64,000 bases of DNA from Crocosphaera sp. (lineage in GTDB: Bacteria; Cyanobacteriota; Cyanobacteriia; Cyanobacteriales; Microcystaceae). The stretch spans positions 1 through 64,000 of the forward strand of contig NZ_JASJEB010000001.1 of assembly GCF_030064895.1 (NCBI RefSeq), given 5' to 3'. Under the pieces are notes generated by a model. It was not told the origin of the DNA. It saw only the letters and a list, made by a program, of their open reading frames with translations, and did not search any database. This document shows, in pieces, positions 34,281 through 44,567 of this stretch. Every line of letters begins with the position of its first letter. Positions within the stretch are counted from its first letter, which is position 1. A program made the position numbers and the translations under genes.

Positions 34281-36164
34281 TTAAACAATATTCCATTCCC
34301 ATTCTTGTCTGTTTTGATTAAAGTTAATTTTAACAATTTCTGTAGGAGGATTAAGGCGATCGCCATTTTCTGAAAATTGTATTTGACCAGTTACTCCATT
34401 AATTATTTCTTGATTTATCTTCAAAAAATTATTCATATTTGTTGCTAATTCTTGATGATTATTAATGGGGTATCTTTCTAAAGTTCTAAAAACAGTTAAC
34501 ACAGCATCAAAAGCAGTCGCACTTCTCCAAGTTAAGTTATTTTCTCCCCATAGGTTGCTTCCAAGTATACAAAAGTTTTGTGCTATATGATTATTACTAT
34601 TAATACCATTACTATTACTATTAAAATGCCAAGGTATACAAGCAATAATATTTCTGTTTTGATTTTCAATTAATTCTAGTTGATGGAGTTCATCAATCCA
34701 ATTAATAACATTTTCTTGATAAAAAGTTGCTGAACCTGCAATCAAACAATGATTGACATTTAGCCTGCTAATAAATCCCGTATTCTTCAGCGAATTAGGT
34801 TCAATTCCACCATCAGGAATCAGAAAGATAATATTAACATTATTTTCTGTTATTTCAGTTAAATAGGGGCGAATTTGATTATGACTATTCCCCAAATTAG
34901 GATAATCATCTACGTGGTTAAATATACCTTTATTTTGTTGTAAAGCATCTTCAATTGTCTGTTTATAAGACAAACTATAGCTACTATTTTGATTATAAAT
35001 AATAGAACTATTTTGAGGGACACTATTTGTATAAATTGTAGTCAAATGATCGACTAAGTTTCTAGCAGCAATACTATCTTGAGTTGTTAGTCGATAAAAG
35101 CTTAATTGTTCTGCTGTTGAGAAATTAGAAAGTTCATTAGATGTACTACTAAAATTCAGTAATACCATGCCATGATTTGCATAGATAGTTATTGCTTGTC
35201 TTGTCATTTCTGAAGAATAATGACCTAACACAGCAATAATATTTAATTCTGAAGATAATTCACATAATCTTTCTGCTGTTCTATTAGTAGGGAAATGGAT
35301 GTTATTTTGTTCATTAACAATCAGAATTTTAATAACTATTTTTTGGTGATTATTATTGAGTCTAAAAAATGATTCCTCAAATTCATATATATATTCTAAG
35401 TCTGGTAATTGTTGATAGATGGAATAATTGACATAGGACTGTATTTGAGAAATTCCTCTTAAAATTTCAGTAGCAACTTTACCTTGATTATGATAAAAAG
35501 GAACAACAACAGCTAATGTAGAAACTTTAATTTTTTGTTCTTCTAAGTTGTTTTTATATTTTTCAATTAAGCAATTATTTAAGTAAATCAAAGTTTCTGG
35601 ATTACCTGAACCATAACTTTCTCTCTCTATATTCCAAGCTGATACAAAACAGTGAAATGCTTGATAAAATAAACCCCTTTGATAAAAGTTTGTTGCATCA
35701 ATTTTATCCTGAACTATATCTTGACTTCCTGAAAAGATAAAAAATTGATTACCTATACTACCTTGAAAATTATCATAATTCAGTTGAGGAGGAGGATTAA
35801 GTTTATAATTGTTCTGAGGATCAAGTAAAAAGTTTAATATTTTAGCCCACTCTCCAGCAATTTCTTCTTGATAAACACCCATTAATTTTGCTATTCTAGG
35901 ATAAATATTCTTAGAAAGAGGATCAGCAATATCTTGGGATAATTTTTTTTCTCTTTTAGCTTTGTCTTTTATTTTTTGACGGGTATGACCTAACAAAATT
36001 TGAGCTACTTCTTTACGGGAATTTCCTAATAAATATAAACCAATAATATCCTCACGAAATTCATCAAATACTCCTGAATCAGTGATTTCATTTAATTTCT
36101 TTATAAATAAATCAATATCGATGTTTAATATTTCAAGAATTTCTTGTCTGATTTTTGTTTTCAT
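34281..36164 (-). CDS. Cytoplasmic ABC-type substrate-binding domain fused to a cyanobacterial N-terminal domain
   Basis: This 627-residue protein has no signal peptide or membrane segment. The N-terminal region contains a helix-turn-helix-like segment (YLLGNSRKEVAQILLGHTRQ, about 44-63) and the pattern GEWAKILNFLLDPQNNYKLN, which I recall from many cyanobacterial multidomain signalling proteins. A short TPR-like part (about 155-205) follows. The C-terminal about 400 residues look like a type I periplasmic binding protein (AVVVPFYHNQGKVATEILRG, AVLGHYSSEMTRQA, NFSSTSNEL, AFDAVLTVFRTLE). An amino-acid-sensing receptor kept in the cytoplasm is the best guess. No transporter genes are adjacent. 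Confidence 0.7.
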   Translation of the reverse strand: MKTKIRQEILEILNIDIDLFIKKLNEITDSGVFDEFREDIIGLYLLGNSRKEVAQILLGHTRQKIKDKAKREKKLSQDIADPLSKNIYPRIAKLMGVYQEEIAGEWAKILNFLLDPQNNYKLNPPPQLNYDNFQGSIGNQFFIFSGSQDIVQDKIDATNFYQRGLFYQAFHCFVSAWNIERESYGSGNPETLIYLNNCLIEKYKNNLEEQKIKVSTLAVVVPFYHNQGKVATEILRGISQIQSYVNYSIYQQLPDLEYIYEFEESFFRLNNNHQKIVIKILIVNEQNNIHFPTNRTAERLCELSSELNIIAVLGHYSSEMTRQAITIYANHGMVLLNFSSTSNELSNFSTAEQLSFYRLTTQDSIAARNLVDHLTTIYTNSVPQNSSIIYNQNSSYSLSYKQTIEDALQQNKGIFNHVDDYPNLGNSHNQIRPYLTEITENNVNIIFLIPDGGIEPNSLKNTGFISRLNVNHCLIAGSATFYQENVINWIDELHQLELIENQNRNIIACIPWHFNSNSNGINSNNHIAQNFCILGSNLWGENNLTWRSATAFDAVLTVFRTLERYPINNHQELATNMNNFLKINQEIINGVTGQIQFSENGDRLNPPTEIVKINFNQNRQEWEWNIV

Positions 36165-36377
36165 TGATTAACTCACTATTCTCATTAGGATAATGCAATC
36201 ATAATCAAACTTATTAACTAAATCACTGATGAGTATAGACATTTTTTCTATAACCATAGCAGCAAGAAATTTTCATTAGCATTGCTTCATCGTTGCAGAG
36301 AAGATTTTAGTTAATCTTAAAAATTCAGGCCACAAACCAGAGTAAGCTAAATAAAGGCAGTTGTAACGACACAAAAT

Positions 36378-37610
36378 ATGGCAACCATTAACGATAACTA
36401 TCTCAAACTAAAAGCAGGATACCTCTTCCCCGAAATAGCAAGACGGGTAAACACCTTTGTCGAAAGTAACCCCGATGCCAAAATCATTAAACTAGGTATT
36501 GGGGATGTCACCGAACCCTTGCCCGAAGCTTGTCGCACTGCTATGATCAAAGCCGTAGAAGATATGGGCGATCGCAGTAGCTTCAAAGGCTACGGTCCAG
36601 AACAAGGTTACGGTTGGTTACGGGAAAAAATCGCAACCCAAGACTTCCAAGCTAGAGGCTGTGATATAGATGCCTCCGAAATATTCGTCTCAGACGGTGC
36701 AAAATGCGACTCAGGCAACATTCTCGACATTTTTGGCAAAAATAACAAAATTGCTGTAACTGACCCTGTATACCCCGTTTATGTAGATACCAATGTTATG
36801 GCCGGCCATACAGGGGAAAACAAGGACGGAGAATATGAAGGTTTAGTGTATTTGCCCATCAGTGCAGATAACAACTTTCTTGCAGACATCCCCACAGAAA
36901 AAGTTGACCTCATTTATCTCTGTTTCCCCAACAACCCCACCGGTGCCACAGCAACAAAAGAGTATCTCAAAGCTTGGGTAGACTACGCCAAAGCCAACGA
37001 CTCCATTATCTTTTTTGACGCTGCCTACGAAGCCTTTATCACCGATGACAGTTTACCCCATTCTATCTACGAAATAGAAGGAGCCAAAGACTGTGCCATC
37101 GAGTTCCGTTCCTTTTCCAAAAATGCAGGGTTTACCGGTACTCGTTGCGCGTTCACTGTCGTTCCCAAACAGTTAACCGCCAAAGCAGCCGACGGATCTG
37201 AGGTAGAATTATGGAAACTGTGGAACCGTCGCCAGTCCACCAAATTTAACGGCGTTTCCTACATTGTGCAACGGGGTGCAGAAGCAGTCTATTCCGAAGC
37301 AGGAAAAGCCCAAATCAAGGCATTAGTTGACTTTTACCTCGAAAATGCCAAAATCATCTGTGACAAGCTTACTAGCGCAGGTTTTGAGGTGTATGGTGGG
37401 ATAAATGCACCTTATATCTGGTTAAAAACCCCCCATAACCTCTCTAGTTGGGATTTCTTCGATAAACTCTTACAAACTACCAATGTGGTAGGAACCCCTG
37501 GATCTGGTTTTGGAGCAGCCGGAGAAGGTTATTTTCGTATTTCTGCCTTCAACAGTCGGGAAAACGTAGAAGAAGCCATGAAACGCATTACAGAGCAGTT
37601 TAAAGCTTAA
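36378..37610 (+). CDS. dapL: LL-diaminopimelate aminotransferase
   Basis: DapL converts tetrahydrodipicolinate directly to LL-diaminopimelate for lysine and peptidoglycan synthesis, the route used by cyanobacteria and plants. This 410-residue class I aminotransferase has [38 protein letters not shown] and the PLP lysine in [15 protein letters not shown]. Length and motifs are typical. Its base composition is noticeably more GC-rich than that of its neighbours, as for a highly expressed core gene. It is a single gene. Confidence 0.96.
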   Translation: MATINDNYLKLKAGYLFPEIARRVNTFVESNPDAKIIKLGIGDVTEPLPEACRTAMIKAVEDMGDRSSFKGYGPEQGYGWLREKIATQDFQARGCDIDASEIFVSDGAKCDSGNILDIFGKNNKIAVTDPVYPVYVDTNVMAGHTGENKDGEYEGLVYLPISADNNFLADIPTEKVDLIYLCFPNNPTGATATKEYLKAWVDYAKANDSIIFFDAAYEAFITDDSLPHSIYEIEGAKDCAIEFRSFSKNAGFTGTRCAFTVVPKQLTAKAADGSEVELWKLWNRRQSTKFNGVSYIVQRGAEAVYSEAGKAQIKALVDFYLENAKIICDKLTSAGFEVYGGINAPYIWLKTPHNLSSWDFFDKLLQTTNVVGTPGSGFGAAGEGYFRISAFNSRENVEEAMKRITEQFKA

Positions 37611-37617
37611 ATAGTTT

Positions 37618-37634
37618 GGTGGGCAATGCCCACC
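37618..37634. repeat. GGTGGGCAATGCCCACC palindrome
   Basis: This perfect palindrome lies just after dapL. The same core occurs at 39301-39319, and in an opened form at 47400-47455. It may act as a terminator for dapL but behaves as a dispersed repeat. Confidence 0.7.
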
Positions 37635-37790
37635 CTACAGAGTTATTCTTGAGAAGTAATCAACTAAGATTATAGGTACATTCAATAGCTTATATTCTTG
37701 TGAAGATTGAAGATAATTTTTGATTCTAATTCAATGTACAATGTATTCTGGTAATCAAAGATTGTTTACTTGAATAAATCAGGAGAAACT

Positions 37791-38132
37791 ATGTCTGCTT
37801 CATTCATTGTATTGTTAGGGGACATTCCCCATAAACTTGATTCTAGTCCATATCAAGGCGGGTTTCAATTTGACCAAGACCTTCCTCCAAATACTTCTAA
37901 GCCTTCAATATTAATGGTAAGTGTTCAGGGGCTTGTTGAGCCTACCAAAGTGTTACTTAATGGCACATTAATCGGTGAATTGACCCCTACTTTTAATGAC
38001 GAATTCTATTGGGGGGCCCAAATGATTAACGTGGGTGCCAGGGACTCAAGGGGTCCAGAATCTGGTGAATCAGTGCTGTTTCCCAAGAACCAATGGGTTG
38101 ATTGGAACTTGGGATTTGGCTTTTTATCCTGA
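37791..38132 (+). CDS. Hypothetical beta-rich protein, probably 3'-truncated by the TnpB element
   Basis: The family is not recognised. The 113-residue product is rich in beta-type sequence (ASFIVLLGDIPHKL, ILMVSVQGLVEPTKVLLNG, WVDWNLGFGF) and has no signal. The start is the ATG preceded by AGGAG with 5-nt spacing. Its last codons run into the 5' edge of the TnpB fragment, which uses another frame, so the original C-terminus was probably replaced by the transposon sequence. Confidence 0.5.
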   Translation: MSASFIVLLGDIPHKLDSSPYQGGFQFDQDLPPNTSKPSILMVSVQGLVEPTKVLLNGTLIGELTPTFNDEFYWGAQMINVGARDSRGPESGESVLFPKNQWVDWNLGFGFLS

Positions 38133-38904
38133 AGATACAATTAAACGAGTTAGGTTGGTGCGTAGAGCAGATGGTTATTACTGTCAATTCTGCATCTCTG
38201 TTGATGTCAAAGAGGAATTACATCCAACTCATAAAACCATTGGTTTAGATGTTGGTTTAAAGGAATTCTATACTGACTCAATGGGACAAACTGAACCCAA
38301 CCCTAGATTTTATCGTCAAGGAGAAAAAAGATTAAAGTTTCATCAACGTCGTGTTTCTCGTAAAAAGAAAGGCTCAACTAACCGTAAAAAAGCCATTAAT
38401 AAACTTGGTCGTAAACATCTCAAAATAAGTAGGCAACGTGAAGAACACGCAAAGAGACTTGCCCGTTGCGTAATCCAATCTAACGATTTGGTAGCCTACG
38501 AAGACTTGAGGATTAAAAATTTAGTTAAAAACCATTGTTTAGCCAAGTCTATTAATGATGCTGGTTGGTATCAATTTAGAAGATGGTTAGAGTATTTTGG
38601 CAAAAAAATGGGCAGAGTAACTGTTGCAGTTAATCCTGCTTATACAAGCCAAATTTGTTCTAATTGTGGTGCTGTTGTTAAAAAATCTCTATCTACAAGG
38701 ACTCATGTTTGTGCTTGTGGATGTCAATTAGATCGGGATGAAAACGCAGCCATAAATATTCTTAATCGAGCCTTGGGTACTGTAGGGCATACAGGAACCT
38801 GGATCTTAGATCAGAACGCTTCAGGAGATTTTTCCTCTACTGTTGTTGGAGTAATCCTGCATCAGCAAGACGAGTCGTTGATTGAAGAATCCCCGTACCT
38901 TTAG
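38131..38904 (+). pseudogene. TnpB (IS200/IS605-type) C-terminal fragment
   Basis: TnpB is an RNA-guided nuclease and ancestor of Cas12. The fragment (about 257 residues) keeps the whole RuvC domain: catalytic Asp in TIGLDVGLKEF, Glu in LVAYEDLRIKN, the zinc ribbon CSNCG...CACGC and Asp in DRDENAA. The N-terminal REC/WED half that binds the guide RNA is missing, and no TnpA is present, so the element is not autonomous and the nuclease is probably dead. The frame is open from 38035 but the family match begins near 38131. Confidence 0.85.
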
Positions 38905-38920
38905 GTCGGGGAGTGTCAAA
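38891..38920 (+). mobile_element. Right end of the IS605-type element (possible omega-RNA 3' scaffold)
   Basis: CCCCG-t-ACC/GGT-CGGGG forms a hairpin spanning the tnpB stop codon, followed by GAGTGTCAAA, the typical right end of cyanobacterial IS200/IS605 elements. In intact elements this region is the 3' part of the guide RNA scaffold and the flanking sequence is the guide. Confidence 0.6.
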
Positions 38921-39117
38921 GCACAAACAACAGGGAAAGTAGCATACAAATCCCTGCTTTCATGGCTTTTCGCATGAAAAAAACTCCTATTAGGTTAAAA
39001 AAAGGTTAAAAAATGACAAAAGCTTAATCAAGAGACTATTTAAGTTAAATAATTTCCTAAAACTCTTTGACACTTGCCAGTGTAGCGGAAATTACATTTA
39101 TGTCAAGAGCATTCCTC

Positions 39118-39276
39118 TTTATCATTTATCATTTATCATTTATCATTTATCATTCGTTTGGAAGTAGGGGCGAGGTAACCTCGCCCCTACTTGAAACCTC
39201 TCCCAAACTTCTTTCTCCGGGACGGGAGAGGCTTGAAACCAAAATGTTCAATGTTCAATGTTCAATGTTTGGTAAT
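39118..39276. repeat. Dispersed composite repeat, copy 2, with nested palindrome
   Basis: It has the same order of parts as the copy at 2981-3097: (TTTATCA)n, CATTCGTTTGGAAGTAGG, CTTGAAACC, a CCTCTCCC/GGGAGAGG hairpin, and (GTTCAAT)n. It carries an extra 27-nt perfect palindrome (39164-39190, core GGGGCGAGGTAACCTCGCCCC) absent from copy 1. With the palindrome at 39301 it fills most of the gap 38905-39326; no gene is supported there. Confidence 0.8.
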
Positions 39277-39300
39277 CTTGTTATATTTCTTCACATCCTA

Positions 39301-39319
39301 GGGTGGGCAATGCCCACCC
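39301..39319. repeat. GGGTGGGCA/TGCCCACCC palindrome
   Basis: This is a second copy of the palindrome seen after dapL, directly after the last bases of the convergent desaturase gene. It may serve as that gene's terminator. Confidence 0.65.
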
Positions 39320-39326
39320 CATACTT

Positions 39327-40160
39327 CTAACCGCGTTGGTGTCGAAGTTCTAAAAATTGCTGCTCCATTTTTGTCATTAAATTAAAAGGGAAAGTTCCTT
39401 CTCGGTATAAATGAGCCGGAATTTTATGTTTAATTTCTTCGTGTAACTGAGGTAATTCACTCCAATGGCGACCACATTGAATGTGATGAGCAGTATGATA
39501 ACCTAAATTACAGGTACACAAGTTGTACCAGCGATCCATAATGTTGTAGGTTGCTTTATGGGGATCTTCTTCATCTAAACCGGCATGATGGTCATAGGTT
39601 TCATGGACAGACATAAATAACAAAAAGACCATTGGGATAATAAACATGATTAATGTTTTAACCCAATCGATGTAACATAATACACCCAAAACTAAGGCTG
39701 TTAACAACAAATTTTGAATCAGTTTATTGCGAGATTTAGTATGTCTTTGTCCCACCTTAAATGCTTTAGGATATGACATCAAAGTTACCTTAAATGTATA
39801 TTCAAGACGCGACATCAAGCGACCTTGAGGAGTTTTCCAAGCTGATTCATCGAGGGATTGATCTAAATAATTAAGATGATGGCCTAGGGTATGGTGCAAA
39901 ACCCATGCTTCTCCGACAATTCCTGTTTGCATACCCATGATGAGTTCAATGAGACGATTAGCCCAAGGTACAGTAAAGAAATTATAGTGTTGATGATGAT
40001 GATTCCAACAACAAATCCATCCTTTAATATTAAGACTGAGGGGCATCCAAATAAGCAGTGGCCACAGAGAATGACTAAAGAAAAATATAAACAAATCTAT
40101 CCCTAAAACTAGCAAAATTACAGTGACAGGATAGTAATCGATTCTTTTTTTGACCAACAT
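39327..40160 (-). CDS. Fatty acid desaturase/hydroxylase-like membrane di-iron protein
   Basis: This 277-residue membrane protein carries histidine clusters of the membrane fatty acid desaturase superfamily: NHHHQHYNF, HHTLGHH, HETYDHH and HTAHH, set between hydrophobic helices (about 12-48, 68-85, 150-185). These His boxes bind the di-iron centre. It differs from the acyl-lipid DesA/B/C/D enzymes in length and spacing, so it may act on another substrate, such as a carotenoid or alkane-type lipid. It is a single gene. Confidence 0.8.
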   Translation of the reverse strand: MLVKKRIDYYPVTVILLVLGIDLFIFFFSHSLWPLLIWMPLSLNIKGWICCWNHHHQHYNFFTVPWANRLIELIMGMQTGIVGEAWVLHHTLGHHLNYLDQSLDESAWKTPQGRLMSRLEYTFKVTLMSYPKAFKVGQRHTKSRNKLIQNLLLTALVLGVLCYIDWVKTLIMFIIPMVFLLFMSVHETYDHHAGLDEEDPHKATYNIMDRWYNLCTCNLGYHTAHHIQCGRHWSELPQLHEEIKHKIPAHLYREGTFPFNLMTKMEQQFLELRHQRG

Positions 40161-40387
40161 ATTTAAGGTAAATTAGGTGAACTTGTTGAAAGATTTAAGG
40201 CAGTAAGCCTTTATTATGTATCCTTATTCTGTCTGAGAATAATTCTCAGTTCAGAAAGGATCTCCAACAACCTTACCATTTCACCTACTCTTGTTACAAT
40301 CTGTTAAGTAACGGGATATTCTTACTTTTTTTAGATTACTTTCTAAGCAGACTCAGCAACTGTGGGGTTTTCTGCCTGGTCGCCCAT

Positions 40388-40421
40388 AAAAAAAGGATAA
40401 GCGTTCTAATTGTGCTTATCC
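40388..40421 (-). terminator. Terminator of the sigma factor gene
   Basis: On the minus strand GGATAAGC and GCTTATCC form an 8-bp stem followed by a run of T, 13 bp beyond the sigma factor stop codon. On the plus strand the stem is also followed by GGTTTTT, so it may work in both directions. Confidence 0.75.
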
Positions 40422-40433
40422 TCGGTTTTTGTG

Positions 40434-41420
40434 CTAACTAGCAGCTAAATATTCTTTCACGTTAGCCCGTCTTCTCCGCAGTTGGGCTAAAGCTTGATGT
40501 TCTAATTGACGAACCCGTTCCCGACTAATGTTCATGCGTTTACCAATTTTGGCTAAGGACAGTTCTTTGCCATCTTCTAGACCAAAACGTAAGGTCAAGA
40601 CAGTTCTTTGTTGGGGAGTTAACTCCGCCATTAAATTACTCAAATCCTGACGCAATAATTCTTGGGTAATGTAAATATCAGGAGATACTCCTTGATCTTC
40701 CAATAATTCCGAAAGTTCCGTATCTTGGTTATCCCCCACTCTCACATCTAAAGAAATGGGTTGACGGGCAATACTGAGAAACTCCCGAATTTGTGCTGGT
40801 TCAATTTCTAATTCTTGGGCAATTTCGGCCGGTGTGGCACTTCTTCCTAAGGTTTGAGAGAGTTCTCTCTGGGTTTTCTTGATTTTGTTCAGTTTTTCGG
40901 TAATATGAATCGGGAGACGGATGGTGCGCGCCTGTTGAGCGATCGCCCGTGTGATGGCTTGGCGAATCCACCAGTAAGCATAAGTAGAAAATTTATAGCC
41001 TTTGGTGGGGTCAAATTTCTCCACACCTCTTTCCAGTCCTAAACTTCCTTCTTGAATAAGATCCAGAAATTCCATGTTGCGCTTTTGATATTTCTTGGCA
41101 ATGGCAACCACTAGGCGCAAATTGGCTTCAATCATCTTTCTCTTAGCCCGTTCACCCTGTTCTAAGGCTTTTTTAAGAGCTTTTTCGTCTACATCTAGCT
41201 CTTTAGCCCATTGTTTGACTGTGGGTTCTTTCTCTAAGCTTTGAGCTAATTCCTCTTTTTTCTCCAAAAAATTCATCATTTTTTGGACTTGTTTGCCATA
41301 AATAATTTCTTGTTCATGGGTTAACAGAGGTACCCGCCCGATCTCATGCAGATAAGTCCGCACCATATCTGCTGAATACATGGGCTGTTTGGTTTTGGTG
41401 TTAACGTTAGCAGTGGGCAT
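40434..41420 (-). CDS. Group 2 sigma-70 factor
   Basis: Group 2 sigma factors resemble the main sigma but are dispensable and tune stress, dark or nitrogen responses in cyanobacteria. This 328-residue protein has region 1.2 ([21 protein letters not shown]), region 2 ([44 protein letters not shown]), region 3 and region 4 with the [23 protein letters not shown]. The length fits the SigB/SigD type; I cannot tell which. It ends at a strong terminator. Confidence 0.93.
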   Translation of the reverse strand: MPTANVNTKTKQPMYSADMVRTYLHEIGRVPLLTHEQEIIYGKQVQKMMNFLEKKEELAQSLEKEPTVKQWAKELDVDEKALKKALEQGERAKRKMIEANLRLVVAIAKKYQKRNMEFLDLIQEGSLGLERGVEKFDPTKGYKFSTYAYWWIRQAITRAIAQQARTIRLPIHITEKLNKIKKTQRELSQTLGRSATPAEIAQELEIEPAQIREFLSIARQPISLDVRVGDNQDTELSELLEDQGVSPDIYITQELLRQDLSNLMAELTPQQRTVLTLRFGLEDGKELSLAKIGKRMNISRERVRQLEHQALAQLRRRRANVKEYLAAS

Positions 41421-41739
41421 TGGTACTATATGACTCCTTTAAACCTGCTTATAAAGTCTGTTGCTAAACTTATCTTTCGCATAAATTGTCTTTGTTAATA
41501 CAGAAAGACTAGAAAGAAAAGCTACAAGGTGAAGTCGGTATGACTTTAACTTGTTTGTATTTTAGCTCATTCGTTTAGACGATGACAATATTTGAAAGGT
41601 TCATTGATTGGGATCATATTCCTGGAAACATTAGAATTTTGTTACAATTTCTTAGACTCATTAGGGTGAAATGTTCGCTAACCTAGATAGGGAAAGAGGC
41701 TAATCAAGCCTTTGTTATTCGTTAATCAGGATCAATGCT
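41421..41739. other. Intergenic region between divergent sigma and small membrane protein genes
   Basis: This 319-bp gap must contain both divergent promoters. I see only weak -10-like sequences and no repeat, dyad or RNA structure that I would defend. Confidence 0.4.
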
Positions 41740-41880
41740 ATGTCGGACTTAAATCGTGGCATTATGAAGTTTGAAGGGGCTGATAAACCTTTCTTGGTAG
41801 CTGTTTCAGCCTTTTTAGTTCTCGGTGCTATTACTGCTCTCATTATCTGGGCCTTGAAAACGGCCTATACCGTTGGTTAA
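41740..41880 (+). CDS. 46-residue single-helix membrane protein (possibly Psb35-related)
   Basis: The frame encodes MSDLNRGIMKFEGADKPFL followed by a hydrophobic helix (about 20-42) and a short tail ending TVG. The regular pattern and size match small photosystem-associated proteins; I recall similar sequences annotated as Psb35-related, but I am not certain. It lies 34 bp upstream of the CNNM-like gene on the same strand. Confidence 0.65.
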   Translation: MSDLNRGIMKFEGADKPFLVAVSAFLVLGAITALIIWALKTAYTVG

Positions 41881-41893
41881 GTTTTCTTGATAG

Positions 41894-43027
<1,134 letters not shown>

Positions 43028-43044
43028 ATGTAAATAAATATGCT

Positions 43045-44340
43045 ATGAAAGAGAGTATTTTCAGAAAATCAGCTATTGTTGCGGCTTTAGGCAGTGTATT
43101 GCTAGTAATTACTTTTGCATTTTTATTATTTGAAGATCACAGAAAAGTTCACACTTTAGTATTAGCAACGGGGCAAAAAGAAGGTCAATATCATGCTTTT
43201 GGTCAAGCATTATCTAAGGTTGTAAATAATCATAATAATCGGATAAATATCAAAGTTATAGAGAGTAATGGATCTCAAGAAAATCTTGAATTATTACAAA
43301 ATAAAGATGCACAACTAGCCTTAGTTCAAAGTGATGCAATAATCAATAATTCTACCAAAGCAGTTGCTTTTCTTTTTCCCGAAGTATTCCATTTAATAGT
43401 TCGTCAAGATTCTCAAATAGATGATATTAGTGATCTTGAGGGAAAACGTATTGCTTTGATGTCAGAAGGCAGTGGTTCGTATAATATGTTTTGGAGATTG
43501 CAAGAACACTATCAATTAGATATTGATAAAATCAAAACTATTCCTTTGCCAATTACCGAAGCACATCAAGCATTAGAAAATGGAGAAGTAGATGGGTTAT
43601 TTCGGGTTGTTTCCTTAGAAAGTCGTGCCGTTGTTCAATTACTCAACAATCCTCAAATCAAACTAATTCCTATCGATCAAGGAGCCGCTTTACAACTAGA
43701 ACTTCCTGCATTAGAAGTGATGTCAATTCCGAAAGGAAGTTATAATGGTGCTAGTCCCACTCCCTCAGAAGATTTGCCAGCAGTAGGAGTGCGAGCGGTA
43801 TTAATTACTAATAAAAAGATTAATCGAGAAATTATTTTTGAAATTACGAGAATATTATACGAAGCAAGGAACGAATTGGTGCAAGAATTTATCCAAGCTT
43901 CTATGATTGAACCCTGGGATGAAAACCCACATTTAGGGTTTACATTTCATCCGGGTGCATTGGATTATTATAATCAGGGTAATCCTAGTTTTTTGGTAGA
44001 ATATGCAGAAGCGATCGGCTTAGTTTTATCGGTTTCAATGTTATTAATATCTGGGGTGTGGCAAATGCGTTCCTGGTTCACAGGAAAACAAAAAAATAGA
44101 GCAGATTTATATAATTTACAGTTACTAAAAATCATCGATCACATTCAAGAAACTGAAGATTTACAGCAGTTAAGAAAGATAAGAGGGCAACTTTTAGCTA
44201 TGTTAAATGAAGTGATTGTTGATTTAGATAAAGATTTAATCAGTCCTGAGTCTTTTCAATCATTTACCTTTCCTTGGCAAGTTGCTTTATCAGCAACCTA
44301 TCAACGAGAAAATTGCTTAGTTCGTTTAGAGAATGATTAA
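43045..44340 (+). CDS. TAXI family TRAP-type solute-binding protein
   Basis: TAXI proteins bind small acids for TRAP transporters. This 431-residue protein has an N-terminal signal or anchor (about 10-29), then VLATGQKEGQYHAFGQAL, VIESNGSQENLELLQNKDAQLALVQSD, and DLEGKRIALMSEGSGSYN, all typical. After the binding domain there is a membrane helix (about 328-345) and a cytoplasmic tail, unusual for a free binding protein. No TRAP membrane subunit is nearby, so it may be a membrane-anchored sensor (inference). It follows the CNNM gene by 17 bp. Confidence 0.85.
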   Translation: MKESIFRKSAIVAALGSVLLVITFAFLLFEDHRKVHTLVLATGQKEGQYHAFGQALSKVVNNHNNRINIKVIESNGSQENLELLQNKDAQLALVQSDAIINNSTKAVAFLFPEVFHLIVRQDSQIDDISDLEGKRIALMSEGSGSYNMFWRLQEHYQLDIDKIKTIPLPITEAHQALENGEVDGLFRVVSLESRAVVQLLNNPQIKLIPIDQGAALQLELPALEVMSIPKGSYNGASPTPSEDLPAVGVRAVLITNKKINREIIFEITRILYEARNELVQEFIQASMIEPWDENPHLGFTFHPGALDYYNQGNPSFLVEYAEAIGLVLSVSMLLISGVWQMRSWFTGKQKNRADLYNLQLLKIIDHIQETEDLQQLRKIRGQLLAMLNEVIVDLDKDLISPESFQSFTFPWQVALSATYQRENCLVRLEND

Positions 44341-44449
44341 CCTAGAAACTATGAAAACTGCTTTAAAGTGGTTTCTGGATAATGTTTATAGATTTTTAAT
44401 GTCCATTGCCCACCTTGCATTTTAAAGCTTTTTTTACTAGAAATAATGC

Positions 44450-44567
44450 TATAGCACTTCTCATACTTGTGAGGTACAGAGTTTTCTAGTTTTAGGAGTT
44501 CGGAGTTCGGAGTTCGGAGTTCGGAGTTAGGTATTAGGTGTACCTCATGAGTCCGAGAAAGGCTATA
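44450..44567. mobile_element. MITE with IS630-like terminal inverted repeats
   Basis: The element starts TATAGC...GTGAGGTACA (44450-44478) and ends with the inverted counterpart TGTACCTCATGAG...GGCTATA (44539-44567). The arms match at about 23 of 29 positions. Inside are (GGAGTTC)n heptamers. The arms resemble those of the adjacent IS630 element, with which it shares the TA at 44566-44567. It has no transposase. With the IS left end it fills most of the gap 44341-44665. Confidence 0.7.

Noticed and set aside
39067-39330. 87-codon plus-strand frame
   Set aside because: It consists of the dispersed heptamer repeat and palindromes; no protein-like composition.
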